NCBI GenBank assembly: GCA_027600665.1
Contig: JADGJL010000655.1
Coordinates: forward strand, 1-16,251
Direction: 5' to 3'
Length of the DNA stretch: 16,251 nucleotides
Source of the DNA: Irineochytrium annulatum
Lineage: Eukaryota; Chytridiomycota; Chytridiomycetes; Chytridiales; Chytridiaceae
In this document: piece by piece, positions 1 through 8,575 of the stretch
Position numbering within the stretch: the first letter of the stretch is position 1
Layout of the letters: each line of letters starts with the position of its first letter
Made by a program: the position numbers and the translations under genes
The notes under the pieces: model-generated
The model's input: only the letters and a program-made list of their open reading frames with translations
Told to the model about the DNA's origin: nothing
The model's database searches: none

Positions 1-132
1 CCCTGCTCCCATAGGCCCAGCTCCCATCTCCCCAGCTCCCATCTGCCCAGCTCCCATCGACCCAGCTCCCATTGGCCCGCCACCCATCGGCCCCAGCTCC
101 CATCGGCCCAGTCCCATCGGCCCACCACCCAT
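1..132 (-). repeat. 15-bp minisatellite encoding M-G-A-G-P repeats
   Basis: Nine ATGs (CAT on the plus strand) start at minus positions 132, 117, 103, 87, 72, 57, 42, 27 and 12. The unit is close to ATGGGAGCTGGGCCG. Spacing is 15 everywhere except one 14-bp unit followed directly by one 16-bp unit, so the frame shifts for a single unit (read as MGLGRWELGP) and is then restored. It lies in frame with the charged upstream region and continues past the window edge. Confidence 0.85.
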
Positions 133-817
133 CGGCATTGCAATCGAGTGCACCGGTCTATTCCTCATCATCATGGCCATCATACACATCCAACGATGGC
201 TGTCCTTCCGGCGCCTGTCCTCCATCATCTCCTCCCGCCTAATCCGCTCCTCCTCCCTCCTCTCCTCCCTCCACAGCTGATGCTCCTCCCTCATGTCGTA
301 CCGCATAGCCTGAGAGGCCATGAACCTTTGTGTAGGTGCGCGTTAGCGTTAGGTAGGCGAAATAAAATGCAAGCAAGCAGTATAAATACGCTGTTGAAGT
401 ACTTGTGTCATCGTTGATCGCCACTTCCTTGAGAGCCTTTCGCCTCGCCACAGCTTTGCTTCGATACGATGCCACCGTGTCGGGATTGGTGTCCCGTGGA
501 CAACGCCGTTGACCCCGAGGCGACTTGACTGAGAAAGCCGCCACTCTCTTGTTCGTGGTAGGTGCCGACAAAAAGCTTGTGGATGTCGCCGTTGATCGAC
601 GGCGCTTCCTCCTTGCCTCATCCTCCCTATATCGATCTTCGCCGTAGTTTTCGTACGTCCACGACTTTGGCCTCCGATGAGTCTGCAGCAGAGATGGTCT
701 TTGAAGTTGAGAAGATGTTGATGTCATGGAAAGTCGAGTTGAACGGCAGTCCGGCAAAGCAGAAATACTAGAACTCATATTTATTCCACTGTGAGCGATT
801 GCAGCTTGTGTCGTCAT
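1..817 (-). CDS. Unidentified charged protein with MGAGP repeats, partial at the left edge
   Basis: I do not recognise the family. The model has exon 1 at 817-390 and exon 2 at 325-1, still open at the window edge. The 64-nt intron (389-326) begins GTATTTATAC and ends CACAAAG with CTAAC copies upstream. Removing it joins the two frames at phase 2, and without it the reading runs into a diverging frame. Exon 1 encodes a basic, Ser/Thr-rich region including EDEARRKRRR. Exon 2 encodes an Arg/Glu-rich stretch likely to be helical (REERREEERIRREEMMEDRR), a Met-rich patch, and then pentapeptide repeats of the MGAGP type. Arg/Glu helices followed by Met runs occur in Myb/SANT-like DNA-binding proteins associated with transposases, but no such domain is visible, so that is only a suggestion. 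A simpler alternative is a start at ATG 321, inside exon 2. Exon 2 is better supported than exon 1. Confidence 0.45.
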
Positions 818-1083
818 TGGTCAAGGTAATGGAAGCCATCAAGACCTCGCGATCGTCGGTTTTAATTCGCATGGGTGGACATGAAAAATGTTTAACAGCC
901 ACCTTCGTCATGGACTGTCCTGCTTTTCGTAAATTCAGCATCACCTCCCCCACAGCACTCACCATTTTGAACAATTCTGCTGCATCCCGGAGGCAAGACA
1001 GTGACTCGAACCACTTGATGAGGTACGACGAAATCTTCAAGAGTTTCCGTCATATCAATGTAAATGCCTTGACTGTCCGCCAT
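768..1083 (-). pseudogene. Protein-like minus-strand fragment, frameshifted, unidentified
   Basis: Two minus-strand reading frames abut here. The first opens with ATG at 1083 (start MADSQGIYIDMTETLEDF). The second, in another frame from about 1040 to 768, reads as hydrophobic/charged helices (YLIKWFESLSCLRDAAEL and on to AVGEVMLNLRKAGQSM) and ends at a stop. Joined by one frame change they look like a single helical domain. I do not recognise a family. The 3' end overlaps the start of the neighbouring minus-strand model by about 50 bp, so it may be a decayed exon of that gene or an unrelated relic. A plus-strand ORF over the same bases looks less protein-like. Confidence 0.3.
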
Positions 1084-1165
1084 TTTGTGAACCGTCCCGA
1101 GAGTAGCTTGACAAATGACATCCTCTTCTGTTTATGGTAAGTGAGCAATGGAAAGTAAAAACAGC

Positions 1166-3544
1166 GTCAGCACCTGGTGCCGGTGGACGTTCCTGTTTTT
1201 TTTAACGAGCCGCAGCCACCTTTGACGTTGACGACCCCACTGGAGCGCGAACGAATGGCTTAACTTGAACAGGTTGTTGCGGTTGGGAGTTACATTGACA
1301 AGGAGGCTCTATGGAGCAAGGGCATGCAATTACTGAAGGTTTTGTTGACGATGGCGCTACTATGCTAATGGGGTTAGATGGACTTCCTGCAGCTGATCTT
1401 GCTTGCTTGCTTAATTATGCTAAATCATTTTACATGGAGCACGAGATCGACTTTAAGAAGGTTTTGGTTCGTTTTCATTTCTGCACCTGTTTTGTTCAAG
1501 TTTTAGGAAAACACCACTAAGTACTTTAAGCAATATGTTTTCGCTAATACCGGCAGCCGGTCGTATACCTTGGATACCCACGCAAATGGGCGGTCGAATC
1601 TTCGCAAGAATGGAATTGCTGATGTGATTCCGGAGGTGGATGACGGGGCTTTTGTGATGGCCAAGGAAAGGACAGCCGTATACAATTTCCTTCTGGTATG
1701 CTTGATTTGATTACAAGGACAAGTCGAAATTGAAGACCAAGGATGAATTTGGAAGTGCTTTTTTAATGGCTCTTGTAGATTATGGCGTTTTGGGGCAATA
1801 AAGCACGACATTCGAGCGACCGTGAGCGGACAAATTGCTGCAACCAAGATGGAAGCGAAGCTTGTTCTGAGCGTCGAATAGATGGACTAGCACGCAGCGA
1901 TCTTTTCCTACAATTTTGGCGCCGTTAAGCACGTGGATTATGTAAATTCGCTCAATGGAAAAGACTTTAAGGCGTGGTCGCAAATTGCTCCCCTTGTGTT
2001 TCATTCACGATCTTGTTCACCAGCCAACTTGAAAGTTCTGGATAGTTGTGCCATTGCAAACTGCCCTCATTATGTTGACAACATCTACGACATGAAAACT
2101 TACATTCAGAGGTCGCACTGTTGATCGACAACTTGATGGCAGTTCTTCCAATATTTCCATTTATGTGGGACATCCTTACAATCAAAACTGCACTTGTTAC
2201 AGACCTATCTGAAAATATCATGCACTACTCGCCACTGAAAAGCATGAGTCGCAGAAGGGTTGGGTCCGTGAGCTTATTATCTACTATTGCAATAAGTTGG
2301 TATACATATGCCCTAGATCTTGTAGTTACTCGCAAACAGGCACAATACCTCTCGAGACGTGGCTTTGCGCCAGGTTGTTATCGCCACCATTCGTCATATC
2401 CAATACGGGGGATATTGACGCGTCAAGAGGGGCTGGCGCTCACGAAGGCGACAAGAGACTTAACTCAAATGCCCTTTATCGACCTGATCGGTGAGCTAGA
2501 GTTCGAAAGTTAAAAGAATCAGATCTCGTTCTTGGATTTGTGATGGGCCAAATTACTTCGCTCAATACGGATGAGATGCCAGATGAAAGCAGCAAACATA
2601 CCACCAATGTGTTCAAACTGGAGGAGCCCGTGACAACGGATATATCGGGCTGCCCTGTGATCGTTAATCTACATATTGAGCTGGATGTTTGCGCAGCGGA
2701 CTGTACAACGGTCAACGTTCAGCATCTTTGTGCCAAAGAGCGATGCACTGTGTCTACGACCCCGAGGAAGCGTGAAATTCAGCGGAATCTTTATGAAGTC
2801 GACCATTGCGATTTAAATCGTTTTTTTTAAACATTTACTGCATCAAATCTTGGCGGCTTCCAAGCGAACTCGACCCAGTGGCGACATTGGTGCAAGTGTT
2901 TGCCCAGTCTCCCTATTTACATATGCATGTGGAGAAGGTCAAAAATAAGGACACTACCGGCCAGGCTTATAAGGATACTGAAAGGGGTGACAACAGCGTG
3001 AGCGATTTGGTGACACAGTTAGAATCCGCTATATCTCATTATTTAGCTGATATCTCCTCTGGGATCTTTTCCGCACAGGAAAACTCAAACAGTGATTCCA
3101 GTGACAATGTGCCGAAGTGGTTGGGGAAATACAAATTCAGTCACGAGGAGAGGGAAGTTCTCGATAAGGCGGAGTAGGGAAACATCAAAAGCCGCGAAGA
3201 AGCAGATTAAGGAAATTTGCATGGCAAGGTTAGGGTTTCGGGGAAAACAAGTTCTGGATTTTTTTCGGCCAGACAAGCGAAGAGACTAAAAGGATTGCTG
3301 GATTAAGAAATCTTCGTATTATTCAATAAAGCTACTTAAAACCTTTTCGGTGATTTTGAAATCTCACTTAAACATCTTGGCAGCAAATGGGGGCAGTCGA
3401 GACATGATTAAGATGGTTAAGCAGGACTTCGACGATCCAGCAACTTGAAAACTTCGCTCGGCCAAAGACGCCTTTTTGGGAAGTGCTTACCGCATGTTTT
3501 CACATATTACCCCTAAAGATGTTGCAGACGTATTAAACAATTGA
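1166..3544 (+). pseudogene. Decayed plus-strand gene of unknown family
   Basis: Consecutive stretches on the plus strand read like globular protein but sit in changing frames and contain stops. The first (from 1166) includes VDVPVFFNEPQPPLTL, crosses a TAA near 1263 and continues as VGSYIDKEALWSKGMQLLKV. It shifts near 1345 into DDGATMLMGLDGLPAADL. A plausible 46-nt intron (1461-1506) joins this to YFKQYVFANTGSRSYTLDTH, which ends at TGA 1708. Later pieces include DKSKLKTKDEFGSAFLMAL (TAA 1799), SYNFGAVKHVDYVNSL (after TAGs at 1879 and 1888), TEKHESQKGWVRELIIYYC (about 2240) and PKWLGKYKFSHEEREVLDK (ending 3177). The last frame, 3180-3544, has TAA at 3287, TGA at 3446 and a final TGA at 3542, and includes LNILAANGGSRDMIKMVKQD. 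No domain is recognised. More than one ancestral gene is possible. Confidence 0.55.
1461..1506 (+). other. Candidate 46-nt relic intron inside the decayed gene
   Basis: The bases begin GTTTTGG and end TTTTAG. Removing them joins EHEIDFKK in phase 0 to ENTTKYFKQYV, giving one continuous protein-like segment across the junction. The length matches the short introns of intact genes in this window. No clear branch site is seen, so the call is moderate. Confidence 0.4.
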
Positions 3545-4132
3545 AGATGTAGCATACTTATACCGTAATATCGGTTTATGAAACGTCATAAATGACAGCA
3601 TCCATAGTTCAGCTTAATCAGTGAATAGAGTGTGAGATCGACCCAACTTCGGATTTACACGCTTGCATGTATACGCATTATCTCGCCACCTTCAGTAATC
3701 TTCACAACTTGGCCAATGTCGATAGGGGTTGCTAGTCCCTTAAATAATAGCATTCAAGCAGATCTCAGGAGGGTCCTGTGGATTTCACCAACTGTAAAGG
3801 CGGGTCATTTCCTCGCGTTGGACAACGCTCGCTGAGTTTCTTTATTTCTGCTAAACCTGAAGACTTTGACTCCATTCCATTAATATTCCATTGGTGTTGC
3901 TCTTTCCCCAGGAAGGAGCGTCATTTTATAGGTGGGAACTTTTGGAACATGCGTTCTGCCTGACACAACCGATATTTAGACACTGCATACATTAGCAAAC
4001 GCACAGTGGTGAAATAAACGCCGCAACCCCCAAAATCCCCGCAATCGACATAGCACCCCTTCCGTAGACGACGCTAACGTAGCCTTGCTCGATTGGTACT
4101 ACAAAATAATGATGGTTAAGGTAGAAGGTGCC
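3545..4132. other. Gene-poor stretch with unassignable coding-like fragments
   Basis: No intact gene is supported here. A plus-strand ORF at 3778-3963 includes SLSFFISAKPEDFDSIPLIF. On the opposite strand, about 3660-3750 reads PIDIGQVVKITEGGEIMRIH but is bounded by stops. Both could be remnants, and neither matches a family I know. The region is AT-rich, like the decayed gene to its left. Confidence 0.4.
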
Positions 4133-4624
4133 TTAAATTAAACAAAGCGGCAAATCTTTGTGGCCGCCTTCATCCCCTCCATTACCATGCTTTGACAGCT
4201 CGCCCGGCATGATGAGCCCCACCGAGGTCTTGATCTCGCGGGGAGAGATAGCTGAGCGGTTATTGTAGGCAGCCAACTTAAAGGCCTCCCCCGTGATGGG
4301 CTCGCAGATGTCGTTGACGCAGCTGTTCATGATTGTTTTTTACATGGCTCTCTTTGAGATGCCCGTGCCGGGGTGCCCCTGTTTGAGGACCTGGCAAATG
4401 TAGGACGAGTGTCTCCTCCCCTTTCTAGTCTTCTTCTTGTCCTTGGTGTTCTTCTCTCAGCTGTCTTTGGCGGTCTTGCGGCGGAGGGCTGGGGATGGTG
4501 ACCGGAAAGGATGACACGCAAGGAAGGATGTTGATTACCTGGCAAATGCGATGAGGTGAAGGGAAAGGATCAGGGGAAGGAACTTCTTCTCGGTGGGCGC
4601 CTTTCCTCCTTCCTTCGGCGGCAT
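4133..4624 (-). pseudogene. Histone H2B pseudogene
   Basis: On the minus strand, ATG at 4624 opens MPPKEGGKAPTEKK, a typical H2B N-terminus. A probable former intron follows; its borders no longer join cleanly. From about 4475 the frame resumes with KKTRKGRRHSSYICQVLKQ, then [41 protein letters not shown] and [10 protein letters not shown], which tracks the H2B histone fold in order. Lesions are visible: TGA at 4459-4457; TAA at 4342-4340, within six extra bases between the usual Ala-Met and Ile-Met; and after Lys-His (about 4185) a loss of two bases, beyond which the tail (EGMKAATK) continues in another frame to a TAA at 4140-4138. Substitutions such as Cys for the usual Phe in NSFVNDIF add to the picture. 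It lies head-to-head with H2A, the usual fungal arrangement. A working H2B must exist elsewhere in the genome. Confidence 0.93.
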
Positions 4625-5327
4625 GCTGCTGACTGCGGATGAGGGTGGAGCGCGAGGGGAGGCAGGTGGAGACGCTGACTGCGACTACTGCTGAAGCCGA
4701 TGTTGGTTGCACGGGCGAATCGAGGACGTTGAGTCGGGTCAGAGTTGGAGCGAGAGCTGGTAAGCGAGACCAATGCGATGCGAATCGGTGGCCGAAGTGC
4801 TTTATGCGAGGTCCCGAAGTGTTGGAGCTACAAGCAGATCTCATGAAAGAATGCGGGACCAATGAGAGATGTCAATGTTCTGGTCGGACAAGGATGTTCG
4901 CCTTGCTGAAAATGACTCGTTACAGTTGCATTTGCGAAAAACGAGCAAAGCGAAAGCAAATGCAACACTGCAAACGAGGTCGTAAAACGGAAACTGAGAG
5001 TTTTGTAAAAGGATATTAAAATTCCTTAGATCAATTCCTACTGTCGCTTCGCCGGGCACCTCGACCTAACCTCTCCAACGCGAAGTGGGACTAAGCGTCA
5101 CCGTTTCTTTGGGACAACAAAAAAAAAAAATTACCTGGGCCTTTTTTGAGTCCGGACTGCAGGACACTCGTGAATTTCAGAGCTTCCCATTTCGAAATTC
5201 ATTCTTCAAAACGACGGAGGACAACCACCATCCATCCATCGCAATCAACCCACCTCTGACGCACGTCCCTCGACCTAGCGATTGACCACCTCGTCTTCAC
5301 GCCTAATTCTTCTACTGGACATTCCAA
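4625..5327. promoter_or_regulatory. Divergent H2A-H2B intergenic promoter region
   Basis: This 703-bp stretch separates the H2B start codon (minus) from the H2A start codon (plus). By position it should hold shared histone promoter elements. It contains an 11-bp inverted repeat at 4925-4966, a 12-A run near 5110 and CCATCCATCCATC near 5228. ORFs across it look like chance readings. I see no convincing TATA box. Confidence 0.55.
4925..4966. repeat. Perfect 11-bp inverted repeat in the histone promoter region
   Basis: GTTGCATTTGC at 4925-4935 is the exact reverse complement of GCAAATGCAAC at 4956-4966. The 20-base spacer contains GCGAAAAA (4934-4941, overlapping the left arm) and a second GCGAAA. 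GCGAAAAA matches the first eight bases of the yeast histone cell-cycle element, but the rest of that consensus is absent. It could be a dimeric regulator site or a small hairpin. Confidence 0.5.
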
Positions 5328-5991
5328 ATGGCTGGTCAGTGTCGATTGAAGTATAGTGCAAGGACCGGATCGGCAACGGGAGAGGCGACGGATCTTGAGC
5401 TTGGGGGCTAGGACGAGGACGGGGCGGCGGCGACGGCGGCGGTCCTGGTTTGCTTCACGTCGCGAATTCTAACCGTCTTGCCACCTCGACCTTCACCCTT
5501 ATCCGTCAGGCGGCAAAGGAAAGTCTAGCGGCGCCTCGTCTGACAAGGCCAAGTCGGCCGCCAAGTCCCGCTCCAACCGTGCGGGTCTCCAGTTCCCCGT
5601 CGGCCGTATCCACCGTCTGCTCCGCAAGGGCAACTACGCCGCCCGTGTTGGTGCCGGTGCCCCGGTCTACCTTGCCGCCGTGCTCGAGTACCTCGGCGCT
5701 GAGATTCTCGAGCTTGCGGGCAACGCCGCCAAGGACAACAAGAAGGTGAGGGTTTTTCCTTGGCTTTCTTCGTTTGACTTGGACTTTTGTTGCGTTTAGA
5801 CCCGTATCATTCCCCGTCACCTTCAACTCGCCATCCGCAACGACGAGGAGTTAAACAAGCTCCTCGGCACGGTCACGATTGCCCAGGGTGGTGTCCTGCC
5901 TAACATTCAGCCCTCGCTGCTCCCTAAGAAGGGCCAGGAGGGCGGGAAGCCGTCAGGCAAGGGCGGAAAGGGTGCTAGCCAGGAGTACTGA
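5328..5991 (+). CDS. Histone H2A (H2A.X-type SQEY tail), three exons
   Basis: This is the core nucleosome histone that pairs with H2B. Exons are 5328-5334, 5510-5745 and 5800-5991, giving 144 residues. Exon 1 supplies only Met-Ala and one base of Gly. The 175-nt intron 1 (GTCAGT to TCCGTCAG, CTAAC near 5469) restores the expected start [10 protein letters not shown]. Intron 2 is 54 nt. The histone fold is complete and conserved: [39 protein letters not shown], then after intron 2 [20 protein letters not shown] and [13 protein letters not shown]. The last four residues are SQEY (Ser141), matching the SQ[E/D]-hydrophobic/aromatic motif phosphorylated by ATM/ATR-type kinases at DNA breaks. Many fungi use such a tail on their main H2A. 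The gene is intact although its divergent H2B partner is dead. Confidence 0.97.
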
Positions 5992-6546
5992 TTTCCGGAG
6001 GGCCCCGTTGATGCGTTGGGTTCTTACTTAGCTGAGTAATTGTGTTGGCTTAGGGAGATCGTGTATGTAGACGAAATGGGTGCAAATATATATTATTCCA
6101 CAGCAGATCACCCTCTCTTCGCCTATGACTCCGTGCCAAGTGCCTTGCATCTCTTCTTCGTAGCTCCCCCTAAATGTTCACAGGCCGTTCGTCCTCTTCA
6201 GAATCTTGGATGCGACGAAGTTCGTATCCCACATTCCTCCCGCTGCAAAAAACGCAACCACTTCATCACTCTGTCAGCCTCGGAGGTGAAATGCGCGAAT
6301 CCATTACTTCTTAAATAAAATGACTCTAGATGCACACAACAGTTGAACTATCGCATCAAGCGACTCCAAATAAAAATAAAAAAGCTTTAAAAATGAATAG
6401 TCTCGAGATGCAGATATAACAGTTGCAAATAATTAAAACCGCGGTCGAACAAAGGTCCACTCTTCTTCATTGCAAAAGTAAGCACAAACAATAACAGGTG
6501 GTCCACAGCAAAAGAAGCGACGCAGGCATTCCGCAACCTCCAAAAC
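5992..6546. other. Convergent intergenic region after H2A
   Basis: This is 3' flanking sequence shared by H2A (plus) and the PH-like gene (minus). AATAAA hexamers on the plus strand occur near 6314 and 6368, rather far for H2A cleavage. A 92-codon plus-strand ORF (6040-6318) lacks an ATG start and any recognisable domain. No gene is supported. Confidence 0.6.
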
Positions 6547-8448
6547 TTAGCTAGGCCGCTCGCCTCCGCCACCCCCGCTCTTGGCAACCTCCGCGGCAAT
6601 AAACCTCTGAAACTCATGGCTCCACACCATCTCCTTGGTCCTCCTCCCCGCCGCGACAACGTGCTCCTCCCTAGCAGCATTCCACCTCGGCACAGGCACG
6701 GCGCTTCCCGTGCTCCTCATCGAGCTCGCCGGCGACGTCGCCTCTGACTTCACAAGCTGCGGCGCGGGCGCCACCCCCAAGCCGTGCCCGTCGGTGGTGG
6801 ATACCTGCAACGACCGCGCGTTCACGATGCTGGACGACCGTTTCGAGATGGACGGGGATGGCGGTTGGGATGTGGCAGATGCGGGGCGCGTCCAGGGCTG
6901 TGGTGAGGGGGTTGCCGATGCGGGTCGGCCCACGTGGACGTCCGACGCTTGAAGCTGCAAAGACGCGCGCGGGTTTGTGAAACCGGATGCGTATGCGGAG
7001 TTGGATTTAGGGAAATATGACGCGGCGGCGGGAGCGGTGGATGTTGGGAGAGCGTCGGAGGGGAATGGTGAGACGTCGGTCGAGTTCCGCACGCTCGACT
7101 CCGTCGTCGCACCGTTGGTGTTGACGTGATCGTAGAACTGCGCGTACATCTCCGCGTACGTGGCGGACGTCGGCGACGCGACCCTTCCCTTGCCATCAGG
7201 GTCATCGTGCCGGACGACGCCGAGCGGTGGTAATGAGAACGGGTGGAGTGATGGGGAGGACGTGGTTGAGGGTACGGAGGGCGGGATGTAGATCTCCTCG
7301 TGAGATGCCGAGTTTGGGTTGAACGGGCTTAGGGCCGCGCGCTCGTTGGGATCCTCGTGGTGGAGGAAGTTGTGGTGGCTATTGGCGCGGCGGGTGAACA
7401 GGGAGGTGACGGAAGACTTCCATTTGAGGGTCCGGCGGGATAGTGGGCCGTTAACTGTTGGGACAGAGGCGGACCGCTGTTCACCGAGTTGCTGCGTATG
7501 GAGAGATGAGTCGAGCCGAAGGATCACAACAGCGACTGTAAATAATCATACCTCCAAAGATCCTCCACCACTTCCCGCTGAGTTGATTGAGTACGCCTGC
7601 GTGCTCGACGCCATCGATGCGCCACTCAAGGCCGACCCGGTCCTCGCCAAAATGTCGCTCCCCAACTCCGCGTTGACCCCAAGCGCCACGGACGACGCCG
7701 TTTGCACCTCCGACGTAGACGACGCCGCCACGTTGCTTCCCCTTCTAGTCCGGTTCCTCTCGATCCTCACGCAACCCCTCTCGGCGCTGTCCAGCGCGTC
7801 GGTCAGCGCGTCCTCCCACTCCTGGTACTCGTGCGAGCTCGCGCACGTGAACCTATACTCTTCCCCACCAACTTTAAGCACGAATGTCGACGGTCCAGCG
7901 TCGACCTCCGAAACGAACTCGTCCACAGTGGACATGGAGATGAACAAGGGTGATTGCACCTTCGTCGCTGACAGCAGGACAATGAGCGTCGGCGACCGCT
8001 CGACGGCGCTTTTGGCAATCTGGCCATAGATAGAGAGCACACGAGGGTCCAAGATGTCGGGCGTGTCCTCGGGTCGGAGGGAGGAGTTGTAGTTGATGCG
8101 GGAGCGGGTGAGAGCGACTGGGGAGGCGAGGGCTGGATGGAAGAGCTTCTCGTAGATGTCCTGCATGGACGATCGTTTTGGCAGTTAAGTCCCATACAGG
8201 ATCGACGTCCCAAAAACGTATCATACCTGCACATGATCCAGGGATGTCGGTGCCACTAGGACGAGAAAGCGTCTCCCGGCCCTCGGGCGCTGGTTAAGGT
8301 AGCCCGCATAGAGGAACGGCGGTCGGCGGCACAGGTCGTGGGTCGTAAATGCAGGGCCGTGGTGGGAAGATGATGCCGCCGAGGCAACCGACGGGCGGCG
8401 GCCGGTGCTTGTCCGGTATCCGCCGTGACCTCCCGGGCCTCCCGACAT
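6547..8448 (-). CDS. PH-like domain protein with Ser/Pro-rich C-terminus, three exons
   Basis: Exons are 8448-8227, 8160-7552 and 7491-6547, with phase-0 introns of 66 nt (GTATGATACG to CATGCAG) and 60 nt (GTATGATT to TACGCAG), giving 591 residues. ATG 8448 is the first Met after an in-frame TAA. Residues 1-45 are Gly/Ser-rich. Residues about 46-200 resemble a PH-type fold: FLYAGYLNQRPRAGRRFLVL early, then LIVLLSATKVQSPLF, and finally STFVLKVGGEEYRFTCASSH and EYQEWEDAL, the closing strand pair and C-terminal helix with the usual Trp (about 189). Between the first and later strands lies an extra helical segment (DIYEKLF to QIAKSAVE). Residues about 205-591 are low-complexity Ser/Pro/Thr with no domain. 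PH modules usually bind phosphoinositides or proteins at membranes; no ligand can be named here. Confidence 0.75.
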
Positions 8449-8575
8449 GGCTGACGATGGTCGGGCTTAGTGGGGATGAGGAAGCTGTCAGCTTGGTGGT
8501 TCAAGCCGCGTTTCGAAATTTTATCCTTTTCTTTTTTTGGATGACAGCTTCTTTATTTGCATACATGGTAACTGC
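8449..8575. promoter_or_regulatory. Short gap between the SIL1 stop and the PH-like gene start
   Basis: Only 127 bp separate the stop of SIL1 from the start codon of the downstream minus-strand gene, so this stretch must hold both the SIL1 3' end and the PH-like gene's 5' leader and core promoter. It includes a pyrimidine run (CTTTTCTTTTTTTGG near 8528, plus-strand reading). No TATA box is evident. Confidence 0.4.

Noticed and set aside
380..389. TATAAATAC as a TATA box
   Set aside because: On the minus strand the same bases form the GTATTTATAC splice donor. No plus-strand gene begins downstream at a suitable distance.
1001..1017. GGTTCGAGTC on the minus strand, resembling a tRNA T-arm
   Set aside because: No acceptor, D or anticodon arm can be folded at the right distances, and the bases lie inside a helical coding fragment.
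1879..1890. TAG codons in the decayed gene as a sign of a reassigned genetic code
   Set aside because: The intact genes here use TAA, TGA and TAG as normal terminators with no internal cases, and the decayed gene also has frame changes, so pseudogenisation explains it.
4639..5019. A 126-codon plus-strand ORF over the H2B start and histone promoter
   Set aside because: It begins opposite the H2B first exon, has no recognisable domain and is Arg/Glu-rich by composition. Chance reading of promoter DNA is more likely.
6040..6318. Plus-strand ORF after H2A
   Set aside because: It has no ATG start and no family resemblance, and lies in the 3' flank of a convergent gene pair.
7319..8029. A 236-codon plus-strand ORF antisense to the PH-like gene
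   Set aside because: It crosses the intron of the minus-strand gene and has no domain. The minus strand has clean splice sites and PH-like motifs.
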